From CAYMAI01 sp964388445 (GTDB taxonomy: Bacteria; 4484-113; JAGGVC01), in contig CAYMAI010000006.1 in the NCBI GenBank assembly GCA_964388445.1, positions 124,001 to 188,000 on the forward strand: a DNA stretch of 64,000 bases, in the 5' to 3' direction. The translations under genes and the position numbers were made by a program. Below the pieces are notes generated by a model, which had not been told where the DNA came from, ran no database searches, and saw nothing but the letters and a program-made list of their open reading frames with translations. Within the stretch, counting starts at the first letter, position 1. Each line of letters begins with the position of its first letter. Positions 8,754 through 16,848 of this stretch are shown here, piece by piece.

Positions 8754-9584
8754 ATGGATAAAGTGGAATCCGTATTAAGGGAGGCGCTATTTGCCTCCGG
8801 CGAAATCCTGAAAAAATACTCCGGCGCCGTCCGTCGCGAGGACATACATTACAAGGATGAAATCAACATTGTGACGAAGGCCGACTTCGAAAGCGAAGAG
8901 GCGATTGTACAAATTATCAAATCGGCGTTTCCCGGCCACGCGATTCTGGCGGAAGAAAGCGGGGAGCAAAAGGGCGATTCGGGAGCCGCGGATTGCACAT
9001 GGGTCATCGATCCGCTCGACGGCACGACGAATTTCTCGCACGGATTTCCGGTATATTGCGTTTCGATAGCGTATTTGGAGCGCGGAGCGCCGGTGATTGC
9101 AGGGGTTTACGACCCGACGCGCGACGAGCTTTTCTATGCCGTGCGCGGCAAAGGTTCGTTGCTGAACGGGGCGAAAATCAATGTGAGCGCCGAAACCGAG
9201 CTGTCGCGAGCGCTCCTTGCGACCGGTTTTCCATATGACATAAAGGTAAGCAAAGACAACAATCTGGACTTTTTCAGCGCGTTCGCGACGCGCGCCCAGG
9301 CGGTGCGCCGGGCCGGAAGCGCCGCGCTCGACCTTTGCTACGTAGCCTGCGGAAGGTTCGACGGCTTTTGGGAACTCAAACTCCATCCTTGGGACACCGC
9401 GGCGGCGTGGCTGATAATCGAGGAAGCAGGCGGGAAGCTCAGCGATTTTTCGGGGAACGCGTTCGGGATTTTCGGCGGCGAATGCGTGGCGTCGAACGCG
9501 ACGGAGATACACTCGAAGATTCTCGAAGTCATCGCGGAAGTGAAAGCGGCGCAAGAAAGCGACAGAGCCGGCGGCAACGATTAG
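8754..9584 (+). CDS. Inositol monophosphatase family protein
   Basis: 276 residues, the usual family length. The metal-binding residues are present: Glu67/Glu68 in ILAEESG, the motif D86PLDGT91 in WVIDPLDGTTNF, and Asp214 in HPWDTAAAW. The family comprises Mg2+-dependent, Li+-sensitive phosphatases that hydrolyse inositol-1-phosphate and related sugar or nucleotide phosphates (SuhB, CysQ, archaeal IMP/FBPase). The sequence does not decide among these. A TTG at 8703 would lengthen the protein by 17 residues, but it lies upstream of the promoter and the homologous region begins at MDKVESVL. Confidence 0.9.
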   Translation: MDKVESVLREALFASGEILKKYSGAVRREDIHYKDEINIVTKADFESEEAIVQIIKSAFPGHAILAEESGEQKGDSGAADCTWVIDPLDGTTNFSHGFPVYCVSIAYLERGAPVIAGVYDPTRDELFYAVRGKGSLLNGAKINVSAETELSRALLATGFPYDIKVSKDNNLDFFSAFATRAQAVRRAGSAALDLCYVACGRFDGFWELKLHPWDTAAAWLIIEEAGGKLSDFSGNAFGIFGGECVASNATEIHSKILEVIAEVKAAQESDRAGGND

Positions 9585-9638
9585 CTCCGATAATCGCTTA
9601 TGGGGCCGGAAATCCGCTTCGATGTCCTCCGCACGAAA

Positions 9639-9665
9639 TTGAAGTGCAAAAAGTTGTGGTATAAT
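9639..9665 (+). promoter_or_regulatory. Promoter for the DnaJ-like zinc protein gene
   Basis: TTGAAG (9639-9644) and a perfect TATAAT (9660-9665) are separated by 15 nt, slightly short of optimal. The predicted leader is about 75 nt and ends in a strong GGGGGAGGT ribosome site. Confidence 0.55.
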
Positions 9666-9746
9666 TAATCGCATCATACATCTTTTTCATCGTTCGTCGT
9701 CGTTTGTTGTCGCGTTGCTTATTTTGTACCGGGGGAGGTACAGGTC

Positions 9747-10331
9747 GTGCCTATCAAGTTCAAGATGGATGTGTGCAAGAAGTGCGACGGTCAGGGCGTC
9801 CTCTTCTACACGGAAAAAAAGCTTTTCGGGCTTGTTAAAAACCAGGTGGCGTTTCAGTGTCCGGAATGCGGAGGGCAGGGAAAAGTTCAAGGCGAGCCGT
9901 ATTGCCCGGTCTGTAACGGCGAAGGCCTGATAGGAAACGAGCGCGAGCTTTGCCGCACGTGCAACGGAACCGGAAGCGGCGACGAATTCCGGCACGTTCC
10001 GCGAGCGCAGTTGACCACCGGCACGACGTTCAATCGCAGATGCGACAGGTGCAATGCGGTTACCCTTCACGAGTTTTTATCCGATATCGAAAGCAAGGTC
10101 ATAACGACCACGTGGGAGAAAAACGAGTGGGACAGAAGTAAAGAGGAATTCGAGCGTATCAAAATCGAATGCACGATGTGCGGAAGAAATTATTTCGCCA
10201 GATTGGACAGGCACTTTCATAGCGAACAGGGCTACCATCCGGACCTGGCGGGAAAGGGCGAAGACGGAAAAGACAAAAGGCTATTCGGCCAAGATTTCAG
10301 CTCTCCCGGCGAGATTTTCAGAAACAAGTAG
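9747..10331 (+). CDS. DnaJ-type zinc-domain protein lacking a J domain
   Basis: 194 residues from GTG 9747, with GGGGGAGGT eight bases upstream. It carries four CxxCxGxG-type motifs (Cys10/13, 38/41, 53/56, 69/72), the same number and form as the cysteine-rich domain of DnaJ, which binds two zinc ions. Two additional CxxC pairs (Cys99/102 and 142/145) may hold a third zinc site. There is no J domain and no DnaJ C-terminal substrate domain. A role in thiol chemistry, protein folding or RNA binding is possible but unproven. It appears to be a monocistronic unit between the phosphatase and the MazG-like gene. Confidence 0.75.
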   Translation: MPIKFKMDVCKKCDGQGVLFYTEKKLFGLVKNQVAFQCPECGGQGKVQGEPYCPVCNGEGLIGNERELCRTCNGTGSGDEFRHVPRAQLTTGTTFNRRCDRCNAVTLHEFLSDIESKVITTTWEKNEWDRSKEEFERIKIECTMCGRNYFARLDRHFHSEQGYHPDLAGKGEDGKDKRLFGQDFSSPGEIFRNK

Positions 10332-10429
10332 CAGGGCGAGCGTCCGTACGGGAAAATTGAAACGATTCCGAGAAACGGGGTGATACAATTCGCCCGCCCC
10401 TGCGGCAAAAACCGGTTTAGGATTTATAA

Positions 10430-10831
10430 ATGCAACAAAACGAATCGCCAAGCCCGTCAATGCCGAACCTTGGCAGCGATTTCGCCGCCGTCAAGGATAT
10501 GTGCTTCGAAACGGCCGAGGAACACGGTTTTCATTCGGCTCGTTTAAATCAAGACGCCCGAATTTCAAGGAATATGACCGTGCTTGCATTATTCACTTCG
10601 GAAATAGGCGAGGCCGTAGAAGCGCTCCGGCACGTGGATACATCGAACTATTTCGAGGAGCTTCGTAAAAAGGACGGCTATTACGAGGAGTTGGCCGACC
10701 TTTTCATAAGATTTCTCGATCACATTGGCGAGCTTGAAAGAGAAGATCCGCAGTTCGATTTCGCGGCGGCGCTTTCGAAGAAAATGGCATACAACCGGAC
10801 GAGACAACGAATGCACGGGAAGTCGGTTTAG
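10430..10831 (+). CDS. MazG-like nucleotide pyrophosphohydrolase superfamily protein
   Basis: 133 residues, nearly all alpha-helical. The two acidic motifs of the all-alpha NTP pyrophosphatase (MazG/dUTPase) superfamily are visible: SEIGEAVEAL (Glu58, Glu61) and YEELADLFIRFLD (Glu87, Asp90), which coordinate Mg2+. Members hydrolyse non-canonical or excess NTPs to NMP and pyrophosphate. Its length fits single-domain MazG-like proteins; the nucleotide specificity cannot be predicted. A weak TACAAT box lies at 10384. A terminator 134 nt downstream may end its mRNA. Confidence 0.75.
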   Translation: MQQNESPSPSMPNLGSDFAAVKDMCFETAEEHGFHSARLNQDARISRNMTVLALFTSEIGEAVEALRHVDTSNYFEELRKKDGYYEELADLFIRFLDHIGELEREDPQFDFAAALSKKMAYNRTRQRMHGKSV

Positions 10832-10964
10832 CCACACCCGTGATTTAGGCCGGCCGGCGCGGCTTGAAAAAAAATTCAGGATTTGCCGTTTAGCTATTGC
10901 ATTCCGCTTCCGAATATGGTACAAGTTACTTGGCCCGTTGGGGCGCCTGAACTTTTTATTCGGG

Positions 10965-11007
10965 CCCGCCGGCATCTCGACCAAATTTGCCGGCGGGTAT
11001 TTTTTTT
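10965..11007 (+). terminator. Strong intrinsic terminator
   Basis: A perfect 10-bp stem, CCCGCCGGCA (10965-10974) with TGCCGGCGGG (10988-10997), is followed by TATTTTTTTT. It acts on plus-strand transcription from the MazG-like gene or from an unannotated short RNA between that gene and here. Confidence 0.85.
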
Positions 11008-11075
11008 GCCTTTTTGCAAATCCGGCGTGTTTTTCAATTTTGAAATGCCCTGTTGTAAAAGATAAATTGAAACTT

Positions 11076-11516
11076 TCAGACGCCTAAATCTTCCATCGTT
11101 TTTACGAATTCAAGTTCCGAAGTCCGGTGTTCCCAATCCGCATATCCGCGGCGAATCGTTTCGAGATATAGCTTGGACGGCGGTTTTTCAAGTTCGTGCG
11201 CGCAAATAAATACGAGCGCATTTTCTCCGCCGATATCCAGAAATTTCTTTACGTAAAATCCGCTCGGAACGCCTTCGTATCTGTCGAGCGCCTCTTCGTC
11301 GGATGCGGTAAGCCTGTACAAAGCGCCTTGTACCGACGATTTATCGCATGGTTTCACGCTCGCGACGCCGCCGCCCCACTGCTTGCTGTAGCCGACGAAT
11401 ACAAGCCGGTATCCTTCGAGCTTTGCGGCCCGGATGGGCTCGGCCATAGGACAGCGCGTTTTCATTTGCTCCCTGAAAAGGTTGCTTCCATACGCGAAGT
11501 ATATTGTGGAGTGCAT
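11076..11516 (-). CDS. Gamma-glutamylcyclotransferase family protein
   Basis: 146 residues. The signature YGSNL (residues 9-13) and the catalytic glutamate Glu81 in DRYEG identify the GGCT/AIG2-like fold. Family members release 5-oxoproline from gamma-glutamyl amino acids, or act on gamma-glutamylamines or glutathione. Its placement 23 nt downstream of serine acetyltransferase suggests co-transcription and a link to cysteine and thiol metabolism, although that is inference from context. The ATG at 11516 places YGSNL at the usual distance from the N-terminus. Confidence 0.85.
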   Translation of the reverse strand: MHSTIYFAYGSNLFREQMKTRCPMAEPIRAAKLEGYRLVFVGYSKQWGGGVASVKPCDKSSVQGALYRLTASDEEALDRYEGVPSGFYVKKFLDIGGENALVFICAHELEKPPSKLYLETIRRGYADWEHRTSELEFVKTMEDLGV

Positions 11517-11539
11517 GACTTCTCTCCCGAAAAGCTGGA

Positions 11540-12514
11540 TTACCTCGGCTCGCCCGTTTCAGGGTCGATTACCTTAACTCTTGCCGCCGCAGGATAGACG
11601 ATGCTGCCCGGCGGAACGTCGCGCGTAACGCGAACGTTGGCAGCAATTACGCTGCCCTTTCCGATGGTAATGCGTCCGAGTACGGACGTGTTCGAATATA
11701 TCGTCACGTCGTCTTCGAGAATCGGATGGCGGGGTACGCCTTTTACCGGATGGCCATCTTCGTCGAGTTCGAAGTTTTTCACGCCGAGGGTTACGCCTTG
11801 ATATATGCGAACTCGACTGCCTATGATGCAAGTTTGGCCGATTACAACGCCGGTGCCGTGGTCAACGAAAAAACTTTCTCCTATCTGGCTGTCGGGGTGG
11901 ATGTCTATGCCGGTTATGTCGTGCGCGTATTCGGTCATGATTCGCGGAATGAGCGGCACGCCGAGCTTGCCGAGTTCGTGCGCCAGCCGGTAGTTCGTAA
12001 TCGCGAACATGCCGGGATAGCAAAAAACCGGCTCGTCCCTCAAAGTCGTCGCGGGGTCGTAGTCGTAGCTCATCTGTGCGTCGGTTGAAAGCAGCCTGCG
12101 CACTTCGGGAAGCCTGTTGGCGAAATGAACGATGACGTTTTTGGCTATTTCGTTGCAGTTTCCGCAGCCCCGTTCTTCCTTTTCGCACACGAAACATATA
12201 GCGCGCACGATTTGCTCGGTTAGGTTGCGAAGTGCGATGTCGAGTGTGCCGAGAACGTGCGCCCTGATGTTTCCTTCGCTCAGCTGCCACCTGCCGAAAA
12301 AGCCGGGAAAAAGGACGCTTCGCAGCATTTCGACGATTTCGAAAATCTCATGGCGGGATGGGCGCGGCTTGCCGCGAAACTCGTGACTGCGCGGATTCCC
12401 CGGCACGTCGCCCGGATCGCAGACCGCATCGAGTATGCGCTCGTAATCGATGCGCGTGTCGTCGAGCACTTCGCCGCAGCCTTGAACAAGCTTTTCTACG
12501 CTTTCGCTATTCAT
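11540..12514 (-). CDS. cysE: Serine O-acetyltransferase (EpsC/CysE long form)
   Basis: 324 residues. It makes O-acetylserine from serine and acetyl-CoA, the first step of cysteine synthesis. An alpha-helical N-terminal half with a Cys cluster (CVCEKEERGCGNC) precedes the left-handed beta-helix hexapeptide domain, with DITGIDIHPDSQIG, FFVDHGTGVVIGQ and PRHPILEDDVTIYSN. The active-site histidines in AHDITG and DHGTG are present. The ATG at 12514 is chosen because GGGAGAGG precedes it by three to five bases; the longer frame to 12571 has no such site. The enzyme resembles the longer SAT type with a substantial N-terminal region rather than the short E. coli form. Confidence 0.9.
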   Translation of the reverse strand: MNSESVEKLVQGCGEVLDDTRIDYERILDAVCDPGDVPGNPRSHEFRGKPRPSRHEIFEIVEMLRSVLFPGFFGRWQLSEGNIRAHVLGTLDIALRNLTEQIVRAICFVCEKEERGCGNCNEIAKNVIVHFANRLPEVRRLLSTDAQMSYDYDPATTLRDEPVFCYPGMFAITNYRLAHELGKLGVPLIPRIMTEYAHDITGIDIHPDSQIGESFFVDHGTGVVIGQTCIIGSRVRIYQGVTLGVKNFELDEDGHPVKGVPRHPILEDDVTIYSNTSVLGRITIGKGSVIAANVRVTRDVPPGSIVYPAAARVKVIDPETGEPR

Positions 12515-12640
12515 CGCCTCTCCCGATAATCCGAATGCGCATTGAGTATGCGCAAGTGAAAAAGGGAGCATAAATATAGCACCAGAATCGGACGGAGACC
12601 CGCTTGCCGGAATAATCGCGCCCGCCGAGCGGTATCGAAC

Positions 12641-14731
12641 ATGCCGGAAATGAATAGACTTCCAGTTTTTATCGCGATTTTGTTTTTCTTCGGGGCTATC
12701 GTCTATTCGGCGAGCCTGCTCTATGAACGCGTCATTCCGGAGTACAAATTACAAGCCGGCGGGGAAGATATGCTGGGAAATTACTCGTCCGAAATTTATG
12801 CGCCCGAGTTCCCGAAAGGATTCGAGTGGATAAATTCAGCGCCGCTGACTATGGCGGAACTGCGCGGCAACGTCGTGCTTCTCGATTTTTGGACGTTTTG
12901 CTGCATAAACTGCATGCATGTTATTCCCGACTTGAAATATCTCGAAGCGAAATACGCTGGGCGGCAGTTGGCCGTCATCGGCGTGCACAGCGCGAAGTTC
13001 GACCACGAGGAGGACCCGGCAAATATACGGAACGCGGCGCTGAGGTACGGCGTGGAACATCCGATTGTCGCGGACAAGGGAATGGCGATTTGGACGCAGT
13101 ACGGAGTGCATGCATGGCCGACGCTGGTGCTCGTCGCGCCGGACGGGAAAATCGTAAGGGCGTATTCCGGCGAAGGCCACCGTGATGCGCTGGACGAAGC
13201 GATTGGCGAACTGCTTGCCGCATACGGGCGCGAAGGCAAACTCGCCGCCGCTCCGCCTCGAATCAGCCCGGAAACATTCGCTTCGCCGACGGGGCTGGCG
13301 TATCCGGGGAAAGTGCTAGCAGACGAAAATTCCGGGCGGATTTTCATCAGCGACACCGCGCATCATCGAATAGTAATAACCGGTTTCGACGGGAAGGTAA
13401 TAGACGTCGCTGGAAGCGGCGAAGAGGGTTTTGCCGAGGGTGCTTTCGAAAGCGCAACGTTTCGCAGGCCGCAAGGTCTTGAAATCGAAGGCGAATTTCT
13501 GTACGTCGCGGATACCGAGAACCATGCAATCAGGCGGCTGGACTTAAAAAAGCGCATCGTGGATACGATTGCAGGAACCGGCGAGCAAATGATTTGGGGC
13601 GCCGGCGGCCCGGCACGCTCGACCGCGATTTCGTCCCCGTGGGATTTGAAACTAATCGGACGGGATTTGTACATCGCAATCGCCGGCAGACACATGATTT
13701 GGACGCTCGACCTTAGTCGCGAGCGGCTGGACATTTTTGCCGGGACGGGCAGAGAGGCGCGGCTGGACGGGCATAGAATGAGCGCTGCATTCGCTCAGCC
13801 CAGCGGCCTTGCGTATTATCTGGACAAGCTATACATTGCGGACAGCGAGATTTCGAGCATTCGCGCAATCGATTTGAAATCGCAAAACGTAACTACGGTC
13901 GCGGGCGGCGACCTTTTCGATTTCGGCGACCGGGACGGCAAGGGCGACGCGGTGAGGTTGCAGCATCCGCTCGGCGTGGCGGCGCACGGCGGCTTCATAT
14001 ATATCGCCGACAGCTATAACCACAAGATAAAGCGTCTCGACCCGTCGACGCGCGAAGTAATATCCCTCGCAGGAACCGGCGAACCGGGCGATAAAGACGG
14101 CAGAGCGAACATTGCGCAGTTTTACGAGCCGGGCGGGATATGCGTTTCAAGCGGGAGAATTTTCATAGCGGACACAAACAACCACCGAATTCGAATATTG
14201 GAAATCGCGTCTGGCGCGGTTTCTACGTTGGAAATTTCGGGATTGGCAGAACCGGAAAAATCCGGGGAAAGGACGGACGGGGCATATTGGCAAAATGCAG
14301 GCAGCCGGGACGCTTTTTGGGCGGAAGCATCGGCAGCGGGCGAAGGGCAGACGAATCCGGAGGCGGAAAATGCGCTCGAAATCGTGTTTTCCGTTGCCGA
14401 TGGATTTCACTTGAATGAAGGAAGCAGGCTGAAACTAATTTTCGAGCTGTTCGATACGGGCACATCGCCGGTCGAAGCGAAACCGGCCGGCGAGCATAAT
14501 CGGCGCGGTGAAACTTGGCTGGAGCTTGAATGGGGAGCGGAGACGGCGCCGGATAGTGTCATAGTGCCGCTTATAAGCTTGCCGCCGAAGGGCGCGAAGG
14601 CTGGAATTTATATCGGCGGAATTATCTGCGACGACGAGGGCACGATTTGCGCGCCGTTCGAAATCAAGCTGATTTTGCCGGAGCTTGCTGGCGGGCTAAA
14701 CGTCGTAAATGCTATTGCCGAATTACAATAG
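12641..14731 (+). CDS. NHLRC2-like thioredoxin-fold / NHL beta-propeller protein
   Basis: 696 residues. A signal anchor (residues 7-28) is followed by a TlpA/redoxin-like domain with the active site F-W-T-F-C87-C88-I-N-C91, the CCINC form known from NHLRC2. Residues about 215-560 form an NHL propeller (repeated 'GxxxxxG..FxxPxGLxxxxxxLYVADTxNHxIRxxD' blades). A C-terminal beta-rich domain of about 140 residues follows. The protein is probably a periplasmic, membrane-anchored disulfide oxidoreductase; its partner is unknown. Start choice between ATG 12641 and ATG 12650 is not settled, as neither has a strong ribosome site. Confidence 0.85.
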   Translation: MPEMNRLPVFIAILFFFGAIVYSASLLYERVIPEYKLQAGGEDMLGNYSSEIYAPEFPKGFEWINSAPLTMAELRGNVVLLDFWTFCCINCMHVIPDLKYLEAKYAGRQLAVIGVHSAKFDHEEDPANIRNAALRYGVEHPIVADKGMAIWTQYGVHAWPTLVLVAPDGKIVRAYSGEGHRDALDEAIGELLAAYGREGKLAAAPPRISPETFASPTGLAYPGKVLADENSGRIFISDTAHHRIVITGFDGKVIDVAGSGEEGFAEGAFESATFRRPQGLEIEGEFLYVADTENHAIRRLDLKKRIVDTIAGTGEQMIWGAGGPARSTAISSPWDLKLIGRDLYIAIAGRHMIWTLDLSRERLDIFAGTGREARLDGHRMSAAFAQPSGLAYYLDKLYIADSEISSIRAIDLKSQNVTTVAGGDLFDFGDRDGKGDAVRLQHPLGVAAHGGFIYIADSYNHKIKRLDPSTREVISLAGTGEPGDKDGRANIAQFYEPGGICVSSGRIFIADTNNHRIRILEIASGAVSTLEISGLAEPEKSGERTDGAYWQNAGSRDAFWAEASAAGEGQTNPEAENALEIVFSVADGFHLNEGSRLKLIFELFDTGTSPVEAKPAGEHNRRGETWLELEWGAETAPDSVIVPLISLPPKGAKAGIYIGGIICDDEGTICAPFEIKLILPELAGGLNVVNAIAELQ

Positions 14732-14763
14732 CAATCGTTTCCTGCAAGGCGGACTCCTTGAAA

Positions 14764-15345
14764 ATGCGGTCAGATGAAGCAATGTTGGAAATTCATCCAG
14801 TAACGTCCGAAAGGTGGGGCGACATTGAAAACCTGTTCGGCGCGCGCGGCGCGTGCGGCGGATGCTGGTGTATGTTCTGGATGCAAACCCGCAAGGAGTT
14901 CGAGGCGAATAAGGGCGAAAGTAACCGGATGTCGATGAAAGCGCTTGTGGAATCCGGCGCCGAGCCGGGGCTGATCGCGTACATCGGCGGCGAATCCGCG
15001 GGCTGGTGCGCCGTCGGACCGCGCGAAAGCTATCCGGCCCTCGAACGCTCTCGAGTGTATGCGCGCGTGGACGATGCGCCGGTATGGTCGATCGTGTGCT
15101 TTTTCATCGCCAAAAAGTTCAGAAGGCGGGGGCTAAGCATAGCGCTTATCGGGGCGGCGGTCGAATTCGCAAAAAGCCGCGGAGCCAAAATTGTCGAAAG
15201 CTATCCGAAAGTGCCGAAATCCAGCGATTCGCCGGACGTTTTCGCGTGGACGGGAACGCTGGGCGCATTTGAAAAATGCGGTTTCACCGAAGCCGCCCGC
15301 CGGTCGGATACGAGCCGCGTTATGAGACGTGAATTTAAAAGCTAA
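14764..15345 (+). CDS. GNAT family N-acetyltransferase
   Basis: 193 residues. The acetyl-CoA-binding segment F-F-I-A-K-K-F-R-R-R-G-L-S (motif A, R/QxxGxG/A-like) and the preceding beta strand WSIVC are clear. The N-terminal GACGGCWCMFWM resembles a GNAT subfamily with a conserved Cys-rich GCWC motif. Substrate unknown. ATG 14764 is used; ATG 14782 (MLEIHPV) also fits and both lack strong ribosome sites. It follows the NHL gene by 32 nt and converges with the downstream minus-strand gene. Confidence 0.8.
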   Translation: MRSDEAMLEIHPVTSERWGDIENLFGARGACGGCWCMFWMQTRKEFEANKGESNRMSMKALVESGAEPGLIAYIGGESAGWCAVGPRESYPALERSRVYARVDDAPVWSIVCFFIAKKFRRRGLSIALIGAAVEFAKSRGAKIVESYPKVPKSSDSPDVFAWTGTLGAFEKCGFTEAARRSDTSRVMRREFKS

Positions 15346-15355
15346 TCGCTTTGAT

Positions 15356-16276
15356 TCAGCGGCCACGCGGCTTAAGATTTTCCATCATTGCATCGGCGTA
15401 TTCCTTAGATTTTTGCAGGTTTTCCTCGTTGCCTTTCAGATATACGATTCCTACCCACTCATCGAACCAAGTTACACCTTGCTTTGAGTTTTTCATTCGA
15501 ACCCATGGATTGCAAATAGGATTGTTCGCCTTTCCATAAACCGCAAATACAAGCAAACGGTCAGCGTTTTTATCGGTAGCACCAATAAAGTAATTACCCG
15601 GGCTTTTCTCCATTTTTAGCGGTTCGCCGGTCACAGGATTTTTTCCTTCGCTTGTAAGCGGCCAAGCAGGCCAAGCAAGCAGCGCGCTGGGCTCCGCTTT
15701 TCCGTGCATTGCAACTGCATCTCGCAATTGCTCCATCATTGAATACAGCTTGAGGTTTACCGGGTCGGAGTAGTAATCCTTTACATATGGCTCCGTATCG
15801 AAATAAAGGTTTTTGCGCCAATCGGGTTTTACGGGCATAAGGCTTAAACTTAGCAAGCGATGTTCCGCCCAAATGCTCATCAGCATATTGATTTTTCCCT
15901 TGCCGCCTTCCCAAGAAATCCATATATCTCCCGGTATTGGCTCCGGATGATTTGGGCCATCCATCTTTACGAAATCGCCGCGAATGTAATTGAATGGAAT
16001 GTAAAACAAGTATCCTTCCTCGTAAACCTGCTTTAGTGACAAAGGTTTCTTGCCCGTGCAACGCTCGTAATAAAAAAGCGCCCTATAAAGCAGGTTGAAT
16101 TGGGCGACCATCGCTTTCTGTGCTTCTATTTCGTTCGCTGTCGGCTTTCCCTTTATCCAATTAATGCTGTCTTTTGCAGGCGGGTTGGGATTCGGATCGA
16201 ACTTGATTTGTGCGTGGGCAATTGTTGTCCAAAATAGCACAGAAAAAACAATCAAAACGACTTTGAATATCCGCAT
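15356..16276 (-). CDS. Exported protein of unknown function
   Basis: 306 residues from ATG 16276 with AAAGGAG eight bases upstream; the longer frame to 16303 has no better site. Residues 1-22 are a signal peptide ending AHA-Q. The mature protein has an acidic/aromatic middle (LFYYERCTGKKPLSLKQVYE) and a C-terminal part rich in Lys and Trp (GVTWFDEWVGIVYLKG). No known domain was recognised. It lies 23 nt downstream of the Cys-rich exported gene and is probably co-expressed with it. Codon use is more AT-rich than the neighbours by eye. Confidence 0.65.
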   Translation of the reverse strand: MRIFKVVLIVFSVLFWTTIAHAQIKFDPNPNPPAKDSINWIKGKPTANEIEAQKAMVAQFNLLYRALFYYERCTGKKPLSLKQVYEEGYLFYIPFNYIRGDFVKMDGPNHPEPIPGDIWISWEGGKGKINMLMSIWAEHRLLSLSLMPVKPDWRKNLYFDTEPYVKDYYSDPVNLKLYSMMEQLRDAVAMHGKAEPSALLAWPAWPLTSEGKNPVTGEPLKMEKSPGNYFIGATDKNADRLLVFAVYGKANNPICNPWVRMKNSKQGVTWFDEWVGIVYLKGNEENLQKSKEYADAMMENLKPRGR

Positions 16277-16299
16277 TTTAATTGCTCCTTTTTGTTTAA

Positions 16300-16713
16300 T
16301 CACAAACTTTGAATGACTCCGCCTTCGCCACAGATTGAATCAAAGACAATGGGATCTGGATTGCACCAAGCAAATGGCGGATTGGGGTAATAACACTCAA
16401 TGTCGTCCCACATAACTGCACGGGAAAACAAAGGAACACCAATGCAGTTTCCAGGTTCCACTACTCCAAAACAGGCCTCGCATTCCCATATTACATCGTA
16501 TTCCGTTCCTACTCCGATGCAAGTCTGCCACCTATCTCAAAGCCATATTGAGCAGGAATTCTGGTAGGGGCGCCCATTTGCGAATTCACCCGTGCAATCG
16601 CAACAATCGCCGTTCTGGCAGTCTCCTAATTGCAGGGATGCCGATGTTAATCCAACAAGCGCAAACAAAATCAAAACGGTCATCCCCGCTGTCGAAACAA
16701 GACTAAATCTCAT
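16300..16713 (-). CDS. Cys-rich exported protein with an in-frame UGA (candidate selenoprotein or nonsense-interrupted)
   Basis: From ATG 16713 (GAGGTG ribosome site six bases upstream) the frame encodes a signal peptide (to about residue 28) and a Cys-rich start (GDCQNGDCCDCTGE), then meets TGA at 16539-16537 as codon 59. Beyond it the same frame stays open for 78 sense codons to TGA 16302-16300 and remains Cys-rich (TCIG, WECEACFG, NCIG, ECYY, WCNP, ICGEGG), ending 23 nt before the next gene. The two parts therefore look like one 137-codon gene. Either a nonsense mutation of TGG or CGA split it, or the UGA is read as selenocysteine: SelA is encoded at 51101-52588 and a hairpin follows the UGA. 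No family was recognised. Confidence 0.55.
16491..16522 (-). promoter_or_regulatory. Possible SECIS-like hairpin after the in-frame UGA
   Basis: On the minus strand TTGCATCG (16522-16515) pairs with CGATGTAA (16498-16491): eight pairs including one G-U. The 16-nt loop begins with G and starts 22 nt after the UGA. Bacterial SECIS elements lie at this distance and need a G at the loop start; the loop is a little longer than usual. This is inference from sequence only. Confidence 0.35.
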
Positions 16714-16848
16714 TGCAATCACCTCGATAAGCGATAAGACAATTTGATGGTATTTAATATCTCGTGTGTGTCAAGCCTTAATAAAGGAATTTTGCAATTT
16801 TTTACAATTCCGACTAACGCCATATAACCAGCTAGTACAAGGAGGATA

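Noticed and set aside
8787..9677. 296-codon minus-strand frame opposite the inositol phosphatase
   Set aside because: Shadow frame; the sense strand carries the complete metal-binding motifs.
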